A stretch of 64,000 bases of DNA. Source: Raffaelea ambrosiae. Its lineage: Eukaryota > Ascomycota > Sordariomycetes > Ophiostomatales > Ophiostomataceae. Where the stretch lies: the NCBI GenBank assembly GCA_002778195.1, contig PCDI01000001.1, positions 3,116,857 through 3,180,856 on the forward strand, written 5' to 3'. Each line of letters begins with the position of its first letter. Within the stretch, counting starts at the first letter, position 1. The notes below the pieces were generated by a model that did no database searches, was not told the DNA's origin, and saw only the letters and a program-made list of their open reading frames with translations. Made by a program: the position numbers and the translations under genes. Below, in pieces: positions 13,401 to 25,635 of the stretch.

Positions 13401-15900
13401 CGCAAAACAACCCAAGCCAAGGATCAAAATACGCCCATGTTTGTGTTTGTGTGGTTTTTTTTCCCTCTCTCTTCCGTTTGTCTGGTGGTCTCGAACCGTT
13501 CTTGGTGTCTTCCGTGAAATATTCCATGATCCACGCTCCTCCGCGCGCAGATCAGCACATCGGCCGCCGACCGCTACATAGGACTACGGGTATGTAAATC
13601 TCTTGTTCCCATCTTTTTTTGGTCTTCTTTTCCTCGTGGCTTCTTTTTTTTGGGCTTCTTTTTGGGGCTTCTTTTTTGGGGCATTTTTTTTTGGGGGGGG
13701 GGGGGGCATTTTTGGGGCCATTTTTTGCGTTGATAATGTGCTCCGTGGTCTCCCCGGGTGGGGGGTCGGACAAGGGTCTCCCCATCGGTTGAAACACAGC
13801 GTCAAACGACGTCATTGTTCTCTGCTCCCCTTTGACCGTTTTTGGCTGCACCCCTTGCAAGGCAAACGCAGCAAGCCCACGAACGCGAGAGAGTGGCGGC
13901 CCGTGCACGACAGTATTGCTGTGTTTCCGTAATACTTACATACTAGTTAACTATGTACGAGTAGGTCCTACTCATAACTATCCGAATCGTCCCCGAAAAG
14001 AAGAAGGGGAAAAAAAAAATTGCATTATGGGGTTTCCTTAATACCATTTTTTTCGGCTTGGCTGTTCAATTCGTCACGCATCTCGCCACTTGCAGTCTGG
14101 GCACACCGTTCCAGAGCACTTGCCGGCCTGTATCCAATGCATGCAGGTCACCCCTCTCGGGATACCAGATAGGGGAAATGATGCGATGCAGGCAGGAGCA
14201 ACCCACACCACCCAATCCTTGCTGGTGGACTGGTCCATATTAATCCGCATCTCAGCCTCAGCATACACGAAGAAAACCACCCATGGCAAGAGCACCCACA
14301 GCACCCACAGACTAGTTGACACACGATAGTACGAGTGCAACGAAGCAGCAAGCAACGACTTACAAGCACCGTAACAGCAGCCGGGCAAAACGACAACACG
14401 ACAGAGAGGCATGTCATGTTGCGTTTTTCTCTCTTTGTCTCTCTCCCAACTGTCCTCTTTTGTCTTCTTTGTCTGTCCTTCCCTACCTTTTTCCACTTTC
14501 CGACACCGCCGACCATGGAAAACGGTCACTAGACCTGCTGGGGGGAGGGGGGCCTTTCTGGAACCTACCGTGGCCATGCATAGCATACGAGTACATCCAG
14601 ATTCAGGCCCAGTCATTCCCCTATTTCTACTATCAGCAGGTCCACTGCCAGATAGTCTGAGGGGGTGTTCTGTATGCACCGTACGCGAAAACAGGTTTTT
14701 TTTTTTGTTGGGTTTTTACCTGCGCATTATTATATGCGTACGTATAGTCAGTCCCTTGAGTTAATATGCCGTGGTCTCTTACTACTATGTACGAGTACGT
14801 TACGTGTGTGTGCACTAGGTAAGATAGGCCGGACGTGTCGAGCGCGCGTGAAGCGCTGCGGTATGGGCGCCACGCATGTACGAGCAGGGGCTTGTACCTG
14901 CAGTACCTATCCAGCGCGTTCTGTACCTACATGGCAAGGCCCCTGCTGGTAAAACGGTGCGCCCACAGCTGCATGCTTTAGACGGGCACTAACAGAGGGT
15001 GGCACATACGAAGTAGAAAGTCCAGACCGTGGGCACCGCGTAGTGCCTTACGAAGGAAGGAGCGAACGACAGGTCGACATCGCTTCCTTTTTTTTTCGCG
15101 GACAGCAGGCGATCGGCGATGCCTGTTGGCGCCGCTGCGCAGAATACGCCCGGAATGTGCCAGTGCACTCTCTCTGGAGGGTCGAGAGGGGACAGTGCTA
15201 CCGATCTCCGGTTTTTCGACTCCATTCGCCTTTTCGCCTTTTGTACAGACAAAGGGGAAAGAAACCAGCACACTCTTCCCCTCCCTTCCGCCGGTCGAGT
15301 CGGGTTCTGGGCTGGAGGCGAATTCGTTCACAGTCGATCTCGACATAGTAAGATACCACCAGCCAGCGAATGACGCAGCGAGGATTTTTTTTGGGCGAGT
15401 GTCCATTTCCCACCTTTTTTTTATTGTCCGCTTATCAAGACGGACAAAAAAGGAAGGAACGCGATGGCGAGAGAGCCCCAGAAAATGAAAAATGAAAAAA
15501 AAGGAGAAAAAAAAATCAGCACAAGAGAAAATAGACAGGACCAAAAAAGGAAGAAGAGATTTGAGATCCCCCCCAAAAAGAATCACCGATTCACCAATTG
15601 CCACTCACCAATTGCCAGCCCATCTGAGATTCCGTCCCTAGATTACTCGTGCACCCTCGAGAGATCAGCATACCCAACAGACCTTGAAACGCAGTCGACT
15701 CTTCTTGAATGGGAGGGTGGGCCTGTGTCAAATAAGAAACGACCACAGCAGATAAAGGGCATTTCCAGCTAATCACCACGTCGATCGTCCAGCCAAAATC
15801 AAACACGCAGAGAGACAGGACCACAGCCTAGAGACGATCTTGTTGCAGGAAACGGGGAAAACGGGGACCAAGCCTCCACACCACCCGCTGTTGCTGCCCG
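10490..15900. other. Intergenic region without a supported gene
   Basis: The plus and minus frames here (longest about 250 codons near 11284-12067) contradict one another and contain no known domain. The stretch contains an AT-rich run near 11100-11160, several T homopolymers, and a cluster of the word TACGAGTA or its complement between 12.5 and 14.8 kb. From about 15.9 kb onward the sequence is probably promoter and leader of the next gene. Confidence 0.55.
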
Positions 15901-16610
15901 GATTGTCTTGTTGCCTTGCTTGGGCTGTCGTGTCCCTCCTATTCCTCCGTGCCATTCTTCACTAGCTGGCCGCGATCGTCAAGTCCCGTCCTCTGGCTCC
16001 CCTTGTCATTTGTGTTCCCACCTGCGGAACCGGGGTCGAGTCGGACCAGGGGACAATCCTTCCTTCGTCTTCTTTAAATTTATTTCTTGGCGCCTTTCTG
16101 GCGAATTCCTTGCGACTTCCATTCCAGATAACCATCAGTCGATCTCTCAAGAGCTGCGGTCCTTTTCACCGTCTTCTTGCTTTTGCTCCCTTTCTCCCTC
16201 TTCTTCTTTCTTGGTGGAATTTCTTGTCATCAGCTTTCTGGCAGCTTCTCAACGCTGGCTTCCACGGCCAGCCAGAGCAGAATTGAGCCAAAAGAACAAG
16301 AGAAAGGAGATCAGAAAATCACAGACGATTGAAAGTACCAACCTGAAGACCAGGCAAATCAGGAGAGTCAGGAAAGTAAGGAAACCAGGGTACCAGGAAC
16401 CCCAGAAGATCACGAAAGGGCCCCCATTCGCCCGATCCCAGCACCGACGAGAATTTCCCGATGCCGTTACCGTCTTGAACAGTCCGATCCTCGAGTACAC
16501 GGCGTTGTTCACTCTCTTTACGCGCTCGCGTCACGCCAAAGACACAAGAGACCACCACCACCGCTACTGTCCGGCCAGCTGTCTCACTTTCTCGCCCTCT
16601 CCCTCCCATC

Positions 16611-19600
16611 ATGGCCAGTCCTTCGCCCCCCAATCCGCGCACAAACAGCGCGACGCCTCCGGCCAGCAAGGGCAAGGAGAAGAAGCGAGTCGGCTTCTCC
16701 CAGGGCGACGGCACGCCCCTGCGCGACGACGATGACCAGGACTCGCGTCCGGGCTCGTCGTCCGGCCTGCTGGGCATGCACGCCCTGGCCGAGGAAGACG
16801 CCGACCGCCTCTCCAACGAGGGCGTCGACCACAACGAGCTGACCCGCGCCCTGTCGCGCATCCTGCAGCAGGACCCGGCCGTGGCTGCGACTGCCTCGTC
16901 GGCCACCCAGACGCAGATCCCGTCGTTGTCGTCACAGTCGGCGCGTCCGCAAACCCAGAACCCGTCGTCGTCACAGCCGGCACGGCCGCAAGGCCGTGTC
17001 CCGTCGGCTTTACAGATAGCACGACCGCAAACGCAGGCCCCGGAGCCGGCTCTCCTGCCACCAGCCTCGCCCCCGTACCTCCACGTGGACCGCCAGCACC
17101 AGCAGGAGCGCTCCGAGAAGGCCGCCAAAGAGCGTGCCGACCGATTGGCCCAGAGCGTCGAACGGGATGCATCGCGGCCCGTGTCCCGGGCGCCGTCCTT
17201 CGACGGCATCCACCCGGAGGCCGACGATGCGGCCACGGCAGCAGCTATCTCGGCGGCCATCCGCCGGCGACGACGCTCCTCCTCCAAAAGCGCCCCCAGC
17301 AACACAGGCTACACCCCGGGCTACAACCCGGACGACCCCGAGACCGAGGAGGACGACCACCACCAACTGGACGTGCCGCACGAGACAGCGCTGCACCTCG
17401 TGCGCGCCCACGCCCTGGGCAGCATGGCTGCGAAGAGCTCCGCGCTGGCCAGCAGCACCTTCAACCACGGCGGCTTCCACTACGACGCCGCTCTGGCTCA
17501 TCCCACCAACCGGTCCGGCACCAGCACGCCCACGGCCATGTACGAGCACGACGGCCACGAGTACGTCCCGCCGCCGACTACGTACCATGGCGGCGTGCTG
17601 TCTTCGCTGCTGCGCCTCTACAACAACTCCGCGGCCCCCAATGCCAGCACCAGCGCCGTGAATTCCGAGCAGAGCACGCCCGTCGGCACGCCCGTCACGT
17701 CACAGCCGCCCTCGCCCGGGCCTGGCGATGGCACGGAGACGCCCAGTAAGCGTCTGAGCGGCTTCTTCTCACTGAAACCGAGCAAGCAGCAGCAGCAGCA
17801 GCAGCCACATGACGCGGCCCAGTTGCAGGCGCCCGGCACGCCCTCGCACCGGCCCTGGGACGCGAAGCACCCGCACCACCGCTACACGAGCTCCGCCACC
17901 AGCCTGACGGCCGGTCTGATCGGGTCGTCGTCCATGTTCGTCGGCCCTGCGTCCGCCGAAGTCGGGCAGGCCGTCAACGAGCGCGTCAAAGCGCAGCGGC
18001 CGCAGCTGAAGCGCAGCAAGTATTCGGGCAGCGTGTTCGGCGTGTCCTCGCCCAAGTCGCGCAAGGACAAGGACAGCCGAAGGCGCCGCGAGGAGGAGCA
18101 GATCCGCATCACGGTCCACATTGCCCACGTGCTGAGCCGCCACCGCTACCTGACCACGCTCTGCCGTGCGCTCATGATGTACGGCGCGCCCACGCACCGC
18201 CTCGAAGACTACCTCAAGATGTCGGCGCGCGTGCTGGAAATCGAGGCCCAATTCCTCTACATTCCCGGCTGCATGCTGGTCAGCTTCGACGACAGCAGCA
18301 CCCACACGGCCGAGGTCAAGCTGGTGCGTGCTCCGCAAGGCGTCGACCTGGGCAAGCTGCGCGACGTCCACGGCATCTACAAGGAGGTCGTGCACGACCT
18401 GATCAGCGTCGACGAAGCCGCCGCCCGCCTGGATGCCGTCATGAAGCGGAACATCAAGTTCAACCTCTGGCTGCGCGTGCCCGTCTACGGCCTGGCCTCG
18501 GTGTGCGTCGCGCCCTTTGGCTTCCAGGGCCGCTTCGTCGACCTGCCCGTGGCCTTCTTGCTTGGCTGCATTGTCGGCTTGCTGGCGCTGGTCGCCGCAC
18601 CGTCGAGCGCCATGTACTCCAACGTGTTTGAGATCTCGGCGGCCGTCATCACGTCGTTCCTGGCACGCGCCTTTGGGTCCATCTCCAACGGCAAGCTCTT
18701 TTGCTTTTCCGCCCTGGCCCAGTCGTCCATCGCCCTGATTCTGCCTGGCTACATGGTGCTGTGCGCCAGTCTGGAGCTGCAGAGCCAGAACATTGTAGCC
18801 GGGTCCGTACGTATGGTGTACGCCATGATCTACACGCTGTTTCTGGGGTACGGCATCACCATTGGCTCGGCTGTCTACGGTGCCGTCGACGACAACGCCA
18901 CCAGCCAGACGACGTGCCAGAATCCCCTGTCGCGGCCGTGGTATTTCCTGTTCGTGCCGCTCTTTACCATCTGCCTGTGCATCATCAACCAGGCCAAGTG
19001 GAAGCAGATGCCCATCATGGTTCTCATCTCCGTGGCCGGCTTTGCCGTCAACACCTACGCCTCCAGCTACTTTAGCAGCAACGCCCAGATCCCCAGCACG
19101 CTCGGCGCCATCTGCGTCGGCGTCACGGCCAACCTCTACGCCCGGCTCAGCCGGTACTTTGAGCGCTACTTCAACATCTTCTGGTATAAGCATGTGCAGC
19201 CGCTTGTGGACGGCTTCCACCGCCGCCGACACCCCCACCACCACACATGGCATGGCCTGGGCAGCACGACGAGCAGCCGGCGCGGGTCGCCGTCCGGGAT
19301 GATCGGCATGATAGTCACGCCCCCGGCCAAGAGCAACGAGGAGAGCGAGTACTTTGACCTGCCGATCTACTCTTCGCAGCCCACCAAGGACGAGTCTGCG
19401 CGGGCCGAGGAGGGCAAAGCTAGTGGTGGCAATGATAACAGCAGCAGCAGCAGCAACAACAACAACAACAACAACAAGGATAACAGCAGCAGCAGCAACA
19501 ACAACAATAACAACAACAATAACAACAACAACAGCAACAGCAACAACGGTGCTCCGATGGGTCGGGCGGAAGCTGACGCCAAAGCCGCCGAGGCCGAGCG

Positions 19601-19925
19601 CAAGGCGCCTGGCAGTGCCGAAGTGATTGGCTACGGGCTGGCCGCGGCGGCGATGTTGCCAGCCATTTTTGTGCAGGTGCCGTCCGGTCTGGCGGTTAAC
19701 GGGTCGCTGCTGTCGGGCATCGACGCCGCGAACCAGCTGACGCACAATGCGTCGGCGACGAGCACGTCGACGACAACATCGTCCACCGACGGCGTGAACA
19801 GCGTGGCGTTCTCCGTACTGTTCAGTGTCATTCAGGTGGCCATTGGTATTACGGTGGGCCTGTTCCTGAGTGCGATGCTGGTGTACCCGCTGGGCAAGCG
19901 GCGCAGTGCGCTGTTCAGCTTCTAA
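16611..19925 (+). CDS. Prm10/ThrE-like (DUF1212) multi-pass membrane protein
   Basis: Single-exon gene of 1104 aa. Residues 1-500 are disordered, Ser/Pro/Gln-rich and carry a basic patch just before the domain. From about residue 503 the ThrE/DUF1212 cytosolic part begins, with the family's YGAPTHRLED segment. From about residue 620 there are roughly nine or ten hydrophobic helices, interrupted by an Asn/Ser-rich low-complexity loop (about residues 943-980), with a last membrane helix near the C-terminus. The family includes yeast Prm10, a pheromone-regulated membrane protein, and bacterial threonine/serine exporters; the fungal substrate is unknown. The ATG at 16611 has a good context and is preceded by a C/T-rich leader. 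The family call is firm; the transport role is inference. Confidence 0.9.
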   Translation: MASPSPPNPRTNSATPPASKGKEKKRVGFSQGDGTPLRDDDDQDSRPGSSSGLLGMHALAEEDADRLSNEGVDHNELTRALSRILQQDPAVAATASSATQTQIPSLSSQSARPQTQNPSSSQPARPQGRVPSALQIARPQTQAPEPALLPPASPPYLHVDRQHQQERSEKAAKERADRLAQSVERDASRPVSRAPSFDGIHPEADDAATAAAISAAIRRRRRSSSKSAPSNTGYTPGYNPDDPETEEDDHHQLDVPHETALHLVRAHALGSMAAKSSALASSTFNHGGFHYDAALAHPTNRSGTSTPTAMYEHDGHEYVPPPTTYHGGVLSSLLRLYNNSAAPNASTSAVNSEQSTPVGTPVTSQPPSPGPGDGTETPSKRLSGFFSLKPSKQQQQQQPHDAAQLQAPGTPSHRPWDAKHPHHRYTSSATSLTAGLIGSSSMFVGPASAEVGQAVNERVKAQRPQLKRSKYSGSVFGVSSPKSRKDKDSRRRREEEQIRITVHIAHVLSRHRYLTTLCRALMMYGAPTHRLEDYLKMSARVLEIEAQFLYIPGCMLVSFDDSSTHTAEVKLVRAPQGVDLGKLRDVHGIYKEVVHDLISVDEAAARLDAVMKRNIKFNLWLRVPVYGLASVCVAPFGFQGRFVDLPVAFLLGCIVGLLALVAAPSSAMYSNVFEISAAVITSFLARAFGSISNGKLFCFSALAQSSIALILPGYMVLCASLELQSQNIVAGSVRMVYAMIYTLFLGYGITIGSAVYGAVDDNATSQTTCQNPLSRPWYFLFVPLFTICLCIINQAKWKQMPIMVLISVAGFAVNTYASSYFSSNAQIPSTLGAICVGVTANLYARLSRYFERYFNIFWYKHVQPLVDGFHRRRHPHHHTWHGLGSTTSSRRGSPSGMIGMIVTPPAKSNEESEYFDLPIYSSQPTKDESARAEEGKASGGNDNSSSSSNNNNNNNKDNSSSSNNNNNNNNNNNNSNSNNGAPMGRAEADAKAAEAERKAPGSAEVIGYGLAAAAMLPAIFVQVPSGLAVNGSLLSGIDAANQLTHNASATSTSTTTSSTDGVNSVAFSVLFSVIQVAIGITVGLFLSAMLVYPLGKRRSALFSF
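19440..19550. repeat. AAC/AGC trinucleotide tract encoding Asn/Ser
   Basis: Long runs of AAC, AAT and AGC codons inside the DUF1212 gene encode alternating Asn and Ser stretches in a predicted loop. Trinucleotide tracts of this kind commonly vary in length between strains. Confidence 0.85.
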
Positions 19926-21416
19926 GGGGCCAGGGGAAGGGGGGAGGGAGCTACGACGACGGGAGTGGCGTGCATAAATGAAAGACTGCGCACAGATAGA
20001 CAAAATGAGCGGTCAGAGGGTTTGCATATAACTACAAGTGGAGGGCAAAGGAAGGGAGAGAGGGACATCTCTTCTTCTCCATTGGAGAGCCCAATAGGGA
20101 AGGAAGCATATTTTGATAGACTATAGACAAAGAAATAGGCGGGGGAAAAAACCAAAGGCGCAATCGGGATAGAATGGATAGAAGGGGAAAGCGAGCATGA
20201 GATGACGGTCATGATTTTGATTTTGATTTCTGTATTGACTTTCCTTACTTTCCTTTTTTTTTCTTTTTTTGCATGGGATTTTATGGGGGATTTCATGGGA
20301 TACTGGATATGTGGCATCAATCTAGCAACACTCATTTTCTTTTCTTTTTTTCCTTTTTTTTTAAAAAAAAAAGTTCACATTGGGCATAGTTTTTAGACTC
20401 GCCTTTCTAGAATAGCATACAACAAATTCGCCGTCTTTGCGGGGAATGCCATTGTGGCAATCGTCGATGTGCATGATGGTCGTTTTCCCTATTGGGAAGG
20501 CTGCCGGACAATACGAGACGCAGAAAGCTAGGACAATAGGGGGGAATTCTCGGCGAGGCGAGCAAAAACAAGAAGACGGCCACTCGACACAACCCGCCTG
20601 GCGGGCCTTTTGGTTCACCGTACCCTCGTTCTTTTTCCCCGTGAATGCATTGTGCATATGCGTGCATCGTTTGTTGATTCGCTCGTATATTCATAACTTA
20701 AATTTGCCCGGTTTACGAGATGATCGTCGGTCTGGGGGTTCCAGGCCGCGTTCGATGGGGGGGGGATCGACAAACATGAAAAGTGACAACCAAGAACTGC
20801 AGAAAAGAGGAAGCAAAGAAGGAGCTGACTCATGATGCGATCCGGAGACAATGCCGGCTGTGGAGCGGGTTCCAGGGCCATCGAGCTGAACGAGATGCTC
20901 GGCCCCGCCCGGAAGAAGGTGGACGTCTGGGAGGGGGTGGTTGAGAAGAAGATGTGAAAAGAGACCCTGGAGAAGTAGAGAAACTCGGGGGTGGTGGTCG
21001 ACGCGAAAGAGAGAGACCAACAGACGGCGAGTTGCTATCTGCCTTTACTGCTTTGTGCTGCCAATGACGTCTTGTTCATGGCAAGACCACAAACAGCGAG
21101 AGCATGGGAACTTTGTGCGTCTTGTGCAGGACTGGAGGGAAAAGAAAAAACATGGACACATCTCCACCATCCGTCTGATGGCTGCTGTACTGTCGACTCT
21201 CCCGCACACATTCGCCGATGGTCTCCATGATTCAGACGAGTTTTCTCTCTCTCTCTCTCTCTCAAAACGATGCCCATTGGCGAGAACCAGGATGCGTCTA
21301 GACTCAGAAAGAACAAGGACGGGTCTTTTTGTGCTTGCACATGTACACATCCGTTCCTCCAACGCACACACACACACACACCGTGGGCCTCCATGCAGAT
21401 GCGTGCACGTATCGAT

Positions 21417-21544
21417 CTTGACAATCTTCCATCCTCCCCATGACACCCATGTGTCGTCTTGACAAATCGTCCATCCTCTCCATGACACCCATGTGTCGTC
21501 TTGACAAATCGTCCATCCTCTGTATGACACACATGTGTCGTCTT
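21417..21544. repeat. 42-bp tandem repeat, 3 copies
   Basis: Three head-to-tail copies of about 41-42 bp, the second and third nearly identical and the first slightly diverged. Each includes an inverted element GACAC-CCAT-GTGTC followed by GTCTTGACAA, so each unit carries a small dyad. Confidence 0.85.
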
Positions 21545-22989
21545 GGGCCCGCCCAGGCTGTCCCGCCAGCCCGTCCCTCCCTCTCCAGGCCCGGGAGGTA
21601 GAAAGAATAGCCAAGCAGCAAGTCTCCATGACGTCGTCTTGTAAGACGGGTCAACGATTCCCTGTATGTAGGCAGCCAGGCATAGCCCCCTCTTGTGTTT
21701 TCCTTTTTTTTTTTTTTTGCTTTTTTGCTTTTCTGTTGTCGACGGTTCTTTTGTCGTCCTATCTTTGCCATGTTTCACTCTTTTTTCTTTTTTCTCTTTT
21801 TTTCTCTCCTTTTCTCTCTTTTCTCTCTTTTTCTCTTTTTCTCTCTCTTTCTCTCTTTTTTTAGGCCCGGTAGGCCTCTATCACACCAAGCGGTGAAAAA
21901 AAAGAAAGACTGGCCTGTCTGTGCATCAGCTGGCTGCAAGCGACGCAAAGGAGGCCAAGGTCAGGAGAGGCTAGCCCAACGCACAAGCGGATTGGCCAGC
22001 TGGGAACCGTCGCCCCCTTTCCCCCTTCCCGGCCGGTGTGGGGGATGGGGGCGCTGCGTTTTCCGGTCGGCGGTAGAGAGAGCCACATAGGCTTGCTGGT
22101 GCCCGTCCTCCTCTGAGGCCCGTGTCACCCACTATCGTGTCGGCTTTTCTCATGCCACGGCGATGGGGGGGTGTGTGTGTTTTTTTAGTCTCGGCCAGGC
22201 CCTTGTTCGAGAGGGGCACGTCCTTGCAGCCGACATCGACAACCCGCACGAGACGGGCTGTGCGTGGGCTGCTGTATCTGGCGGATGGGTGTTTTTGAAA
22301 CCGCTTTTTTTTTTTTTTTTTAGATCCAACTCAGAACGCCATGAAATGGTGCGCCACTTTCTTACGCTCACCGTGCTCCTCCTGTATTGGTTGGGTTGGG
22401 CTGTGCCCGCCGGCAGAGGCCAGCCCCCCCCCCCCGTTCTTAACAAAAAAAAAAAAGAAAAAAAAGAAAGCAGACGTGCAGATGCGCTACTGCAATTGCT
22501 TCGATTTAGCAGCCAAGGCATTCGTTCGTTTCCTCTCTCGCTTTTTTTTGTGTGCCCGGCGGTGCCCTCAGCCGGTACGGCCATCCGGTGCTTCCACTGG
22601 CGTTTTGTTGTTGGATTGTATTGCATCTTTTGGTGTGTTGCTTCGCCATGGACGGCGCCGTAGTTGTTTTTGTTTTCCATTCGATTTATTGATAAATTGG
22701 GTATATTCATGTATGGATCGATTTTTTTTTTTCCACTTCCCGTCTGTCCTTCCGTTCCAGCTGGTCGGTATCTTGTCGATCATCGCCCGAAAAGGCACAG
22801 CAGCCTTGGAACCCATCTCGTGAAGACAAAAACAACAGCAACCAAGCCCATGTAGCTCGATCAACGCGGGCTAGCAACGAGAATGAGTCGAAACCGAAAA
22901 GAAGAGAAACATGCATGGTGTGAGACATGCATAGACCATGTACATTGGACGGGGGGATGGTTGACTGGGCCCATCATCCGTGTCACTTT

Positions 22990-23052
22990 TCATGTTTTTT
23001 TTTGTGTTTTTTTTGTGTTTTTTTTTGTGTTTTTTTTTTTGTGTTTTTTTTT
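22990..23052. repeat. T-rich repeat with GTG spacers
   Basis: Five T runs of 8-11 bases are separated by GTG. No coding function is apparent. Confidence 0.75.
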
Positions 23053-23955
23053 CTATCATGGTTCTTCGGCTTACTTGCTCCGGGCCTTTCTTTTTTCTCG
23101 TTTTGCCACGCCAAGCCAGCTTCAGTCTTCCTGCATGCCCGCTGCTCTTGTCGCCAGCGAACGGCATGGCCCAGTTTGCCTTTTTTGGGGGTCTCTTTGT
23201 TTTTCTACTTTCTCTGACGCGCGGGACCCTGATTTTGCCCGTGGTTCTTGTTTTCCCTGCTTTGAAAAAGAGAAAAAAAGCCGGGTCCTGCTCCGAGACA
23301 TGGTCAGAGAGAGGAGTCCGCCCGCTCCGCCTCGTTATCTTGTGGTCCGTCGGTCTCTTGCCCGTTTGGGGCAGCTTCATGGCAAAACAATCCACCACAT
23401 CGCAGCGAGTCGTTGCTTGAATGTTTCGTTCCTTGCAACTGTCGTGGCTCAACACAAAAAGACAAAACCCCGCTGCACAGTGGGTTAGCGTCATGCACTC
23501 CATACAAGCTGATCGCAGAGCCGCGATTGGCCCATCTACGACCAGGGCTCATCGCGAACCGGGCACGAGCAAGGCCCCCGCCACTGCTGGGCTCTGCCTG
23601 GGCGGCCCTGGCCACGAATGGGATTTCCTGTTTCTCTCCCTTTTTTTCCACTTGCCAAAGTCTATCTGCACGGAATGTCTCCGATCCCAAGGACAGTTCT
23701 TGATCCTGGATGGCTGCTGCCGTGTCGACGGACGGCGAGGCCTCTTCGCGTGAGCCGCGAGAAAGAGACGCTCCTGAGTGCTCCCAGTGAGACATGGGCT
23801 CGCAGGGGCCTCACAGGGGTCGGTGGCGACAGCCAGACCATGCGAGGCGATGCACTCGGCAAAGATATGACAAGAGATGTGGAGATGTGACAGCGACGTG
23901 ACAGCTGGGCGAGTGTGGTCGGGCGCCGGGAGGACAACCGTGGACATCCAGTTCT

Positions 23956-24033
23956 GGGAGTCGGTTCTGGGATCGGTTCTGGGATCGGTTCTGGGATCGG
24001 TTCTGGGACTCGGTTCTGGAATCCGGTTCTGGA
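23956..24033. repeat. 12-bp tandem repeat (CGGTTCTGGGAT), about 6 units
   Basis: About six units of CGGTTCTGGGAT with small variants (GACT, AATC) at the ends. Confidence 0.8.
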
Positions 24034-25627
24034 ACCTACATAGTCGTTCTGGGGAACACGGCATGCCTCTTTCTCTTTTCTGTCTTCCCCACAACCCTGC
24101 ATCTACGCCCGCAAAAGAAAGTTTTCTGTCGTATTTCCTTTTTCTTTTTCTTTTTTTCTCTTTCTTTTCTTTTTCTCTTCTTTTTCTCCTTTTTTCCCTT
24201 TCTTCCCTTTTTCCCTTTTTCCCTTTCTTTTCCTTTTTGGCCATGGCGGTGACACGGTTGAACGAGGTCTGGCTTGTTCTGGTTGACAACTTTGGCTGGG
24301 TCCTGTTTCGGGGTCCCTCGGCGCCATTCCCGAGATGGCTCTCCCGCCTCCTTATCAACGTGCATACGGGCTTCCTTCCGGCGACCTTGCCATGCGGAGA
24401 TGGATACTGTCTCGGACCTTTCACCCCCTGGGGGGGGCATGCATGGAGGTGCGAATGGGAAAGTCCAGTCGATGATCACAGGGAGTGGGCCAGCTCTCGT
24501 TTCGGTGTCTGACTGAGAATGTCTTGCTGTCCAGGCCCATCCTAGGTAGCTCGGTGGCCGGCCGCCTTCTCTCTCTGTTGCCACACGTCTCCCAGTCGTC
24601 TGACGCAGGGCTCGTTCCGTCTGCCGGGACGGGCGGTGTCTCCGCCGGCACGCTACCGCCAACGGTACTTTTGTAGCGCCTCCGGATCTGACCACCCTGC
24701 CTCCGTGTGTGGAGACCATGCATTACATGCATGCAGCGCCATGCTCTTGCCATGGACTGCGTTTCCATACAATCCTCTTTTTCTTTTTTTTTCTTTTTTT
24801 TTTTTTTCCTTTCTTCAGCTCGTCTGTTGTTGTTACATATGAGATATGACAGGAGAAGAAGAAGAAAAAGAAAAAAAGGCCCTGCGGTGACTACTCGTGC
24901 ATGTTGCTGCTACTCGTATTGGGCTTTCGGCTTGGGCCCTGCTGGGCACAGGCCGCGTTGATCCTAGCCATCCCCCCATCTATGCGAATCTCTTTGGAGA
25001 GATGCATGCATCGGAATGCTCTGCTCCTCTGAGACACGAGAAAGTTGTCGTCCGCAAATGAGAATGGCTGTCCACCACACCCTCTTTTTCTTTGATTCCC
25101 ATCCCTCCTGTTCCCTGTTTTTTTTTTGTGTGTGTGTCTTTCTTCTTTTTTTCCAGCATCCCACCCCTTGCGGGCAGTGGCCGATTGCCTGTTTCAGTTG
25201 GGCTCTGTTTCTTTGATATCTTCTTCTTAGTTTATGCCACTTTTTACTTGTCCCGCCCGCGAATACTGGGCAAAATACCAAGATACCAGGGCTGTGGTTC
25301 ACACGTGTGCCCAAAGGCCGTGAAAAAAAAAATTAAAGAAAAAAAGAAAAAAAGAAAAAAAGAAAAAAGAAGGCCCGGCAAGGAAAGCTTGCGCATGGCC
25401 GGCATCATCTCTTGCTCTCCCGTCCTGCCTGGCCAGGAGGGCATTTCACAGTCGGTTCTGTGTCAATTCTGCCCATAGGCGTGGGCGCAGAAACGTTTGT
25501 CCAGCCCCCACAGAGTCAACAGCACCCTGTCTGGCCCCCTTCGCCCGCGCCATTTCGTGCTGTATCGGAGAGCCGTGTGTGTTCAGACCAGCCGCCTCCT
25601 CCAGATTCGCACGATCTCGCCCCTGTC

Positions 25628-25635
25628 TATATAAA
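25628..25635 (+). promoter_or_regulatory. TATA box for the 26256 gene
   Basis: TATATAAA is followed by CT-rich sequence and lies about 620 bp upstream of the ATG at 26256. It implies a long leader that includes the GTCTGT/CTCTGT microsatellite and the C/T homopolymer block. Confidence 0.5.

Larger units (their letters stand above)
19926..25600. other. Intergenic, polypyrimidine- and repeat-rich region
   Basis: About 5.7 kb with no reading frame I can assign. It is dominated by C/T-rich tracts (around 21700-21860 and 24120-24240), T runs with interspersed GTG (around 22995-23052), a 42-bp tandem repeat and a 12-bp repeat. Frames over the pyrimidine tracts give Phe/Ser/Leu or Lys/Arg/Glu homopolymers typical of translated low-complexity DNA. 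I see no gene. Confidence 0.6.

Noticed and set aside
17769..20003. 744-codon minus frame opposite the DUF1212 gene
   Set aside because: Antisense shadow of a real GC-rich gene; its composition mirrors third-position bias of the plus frame.
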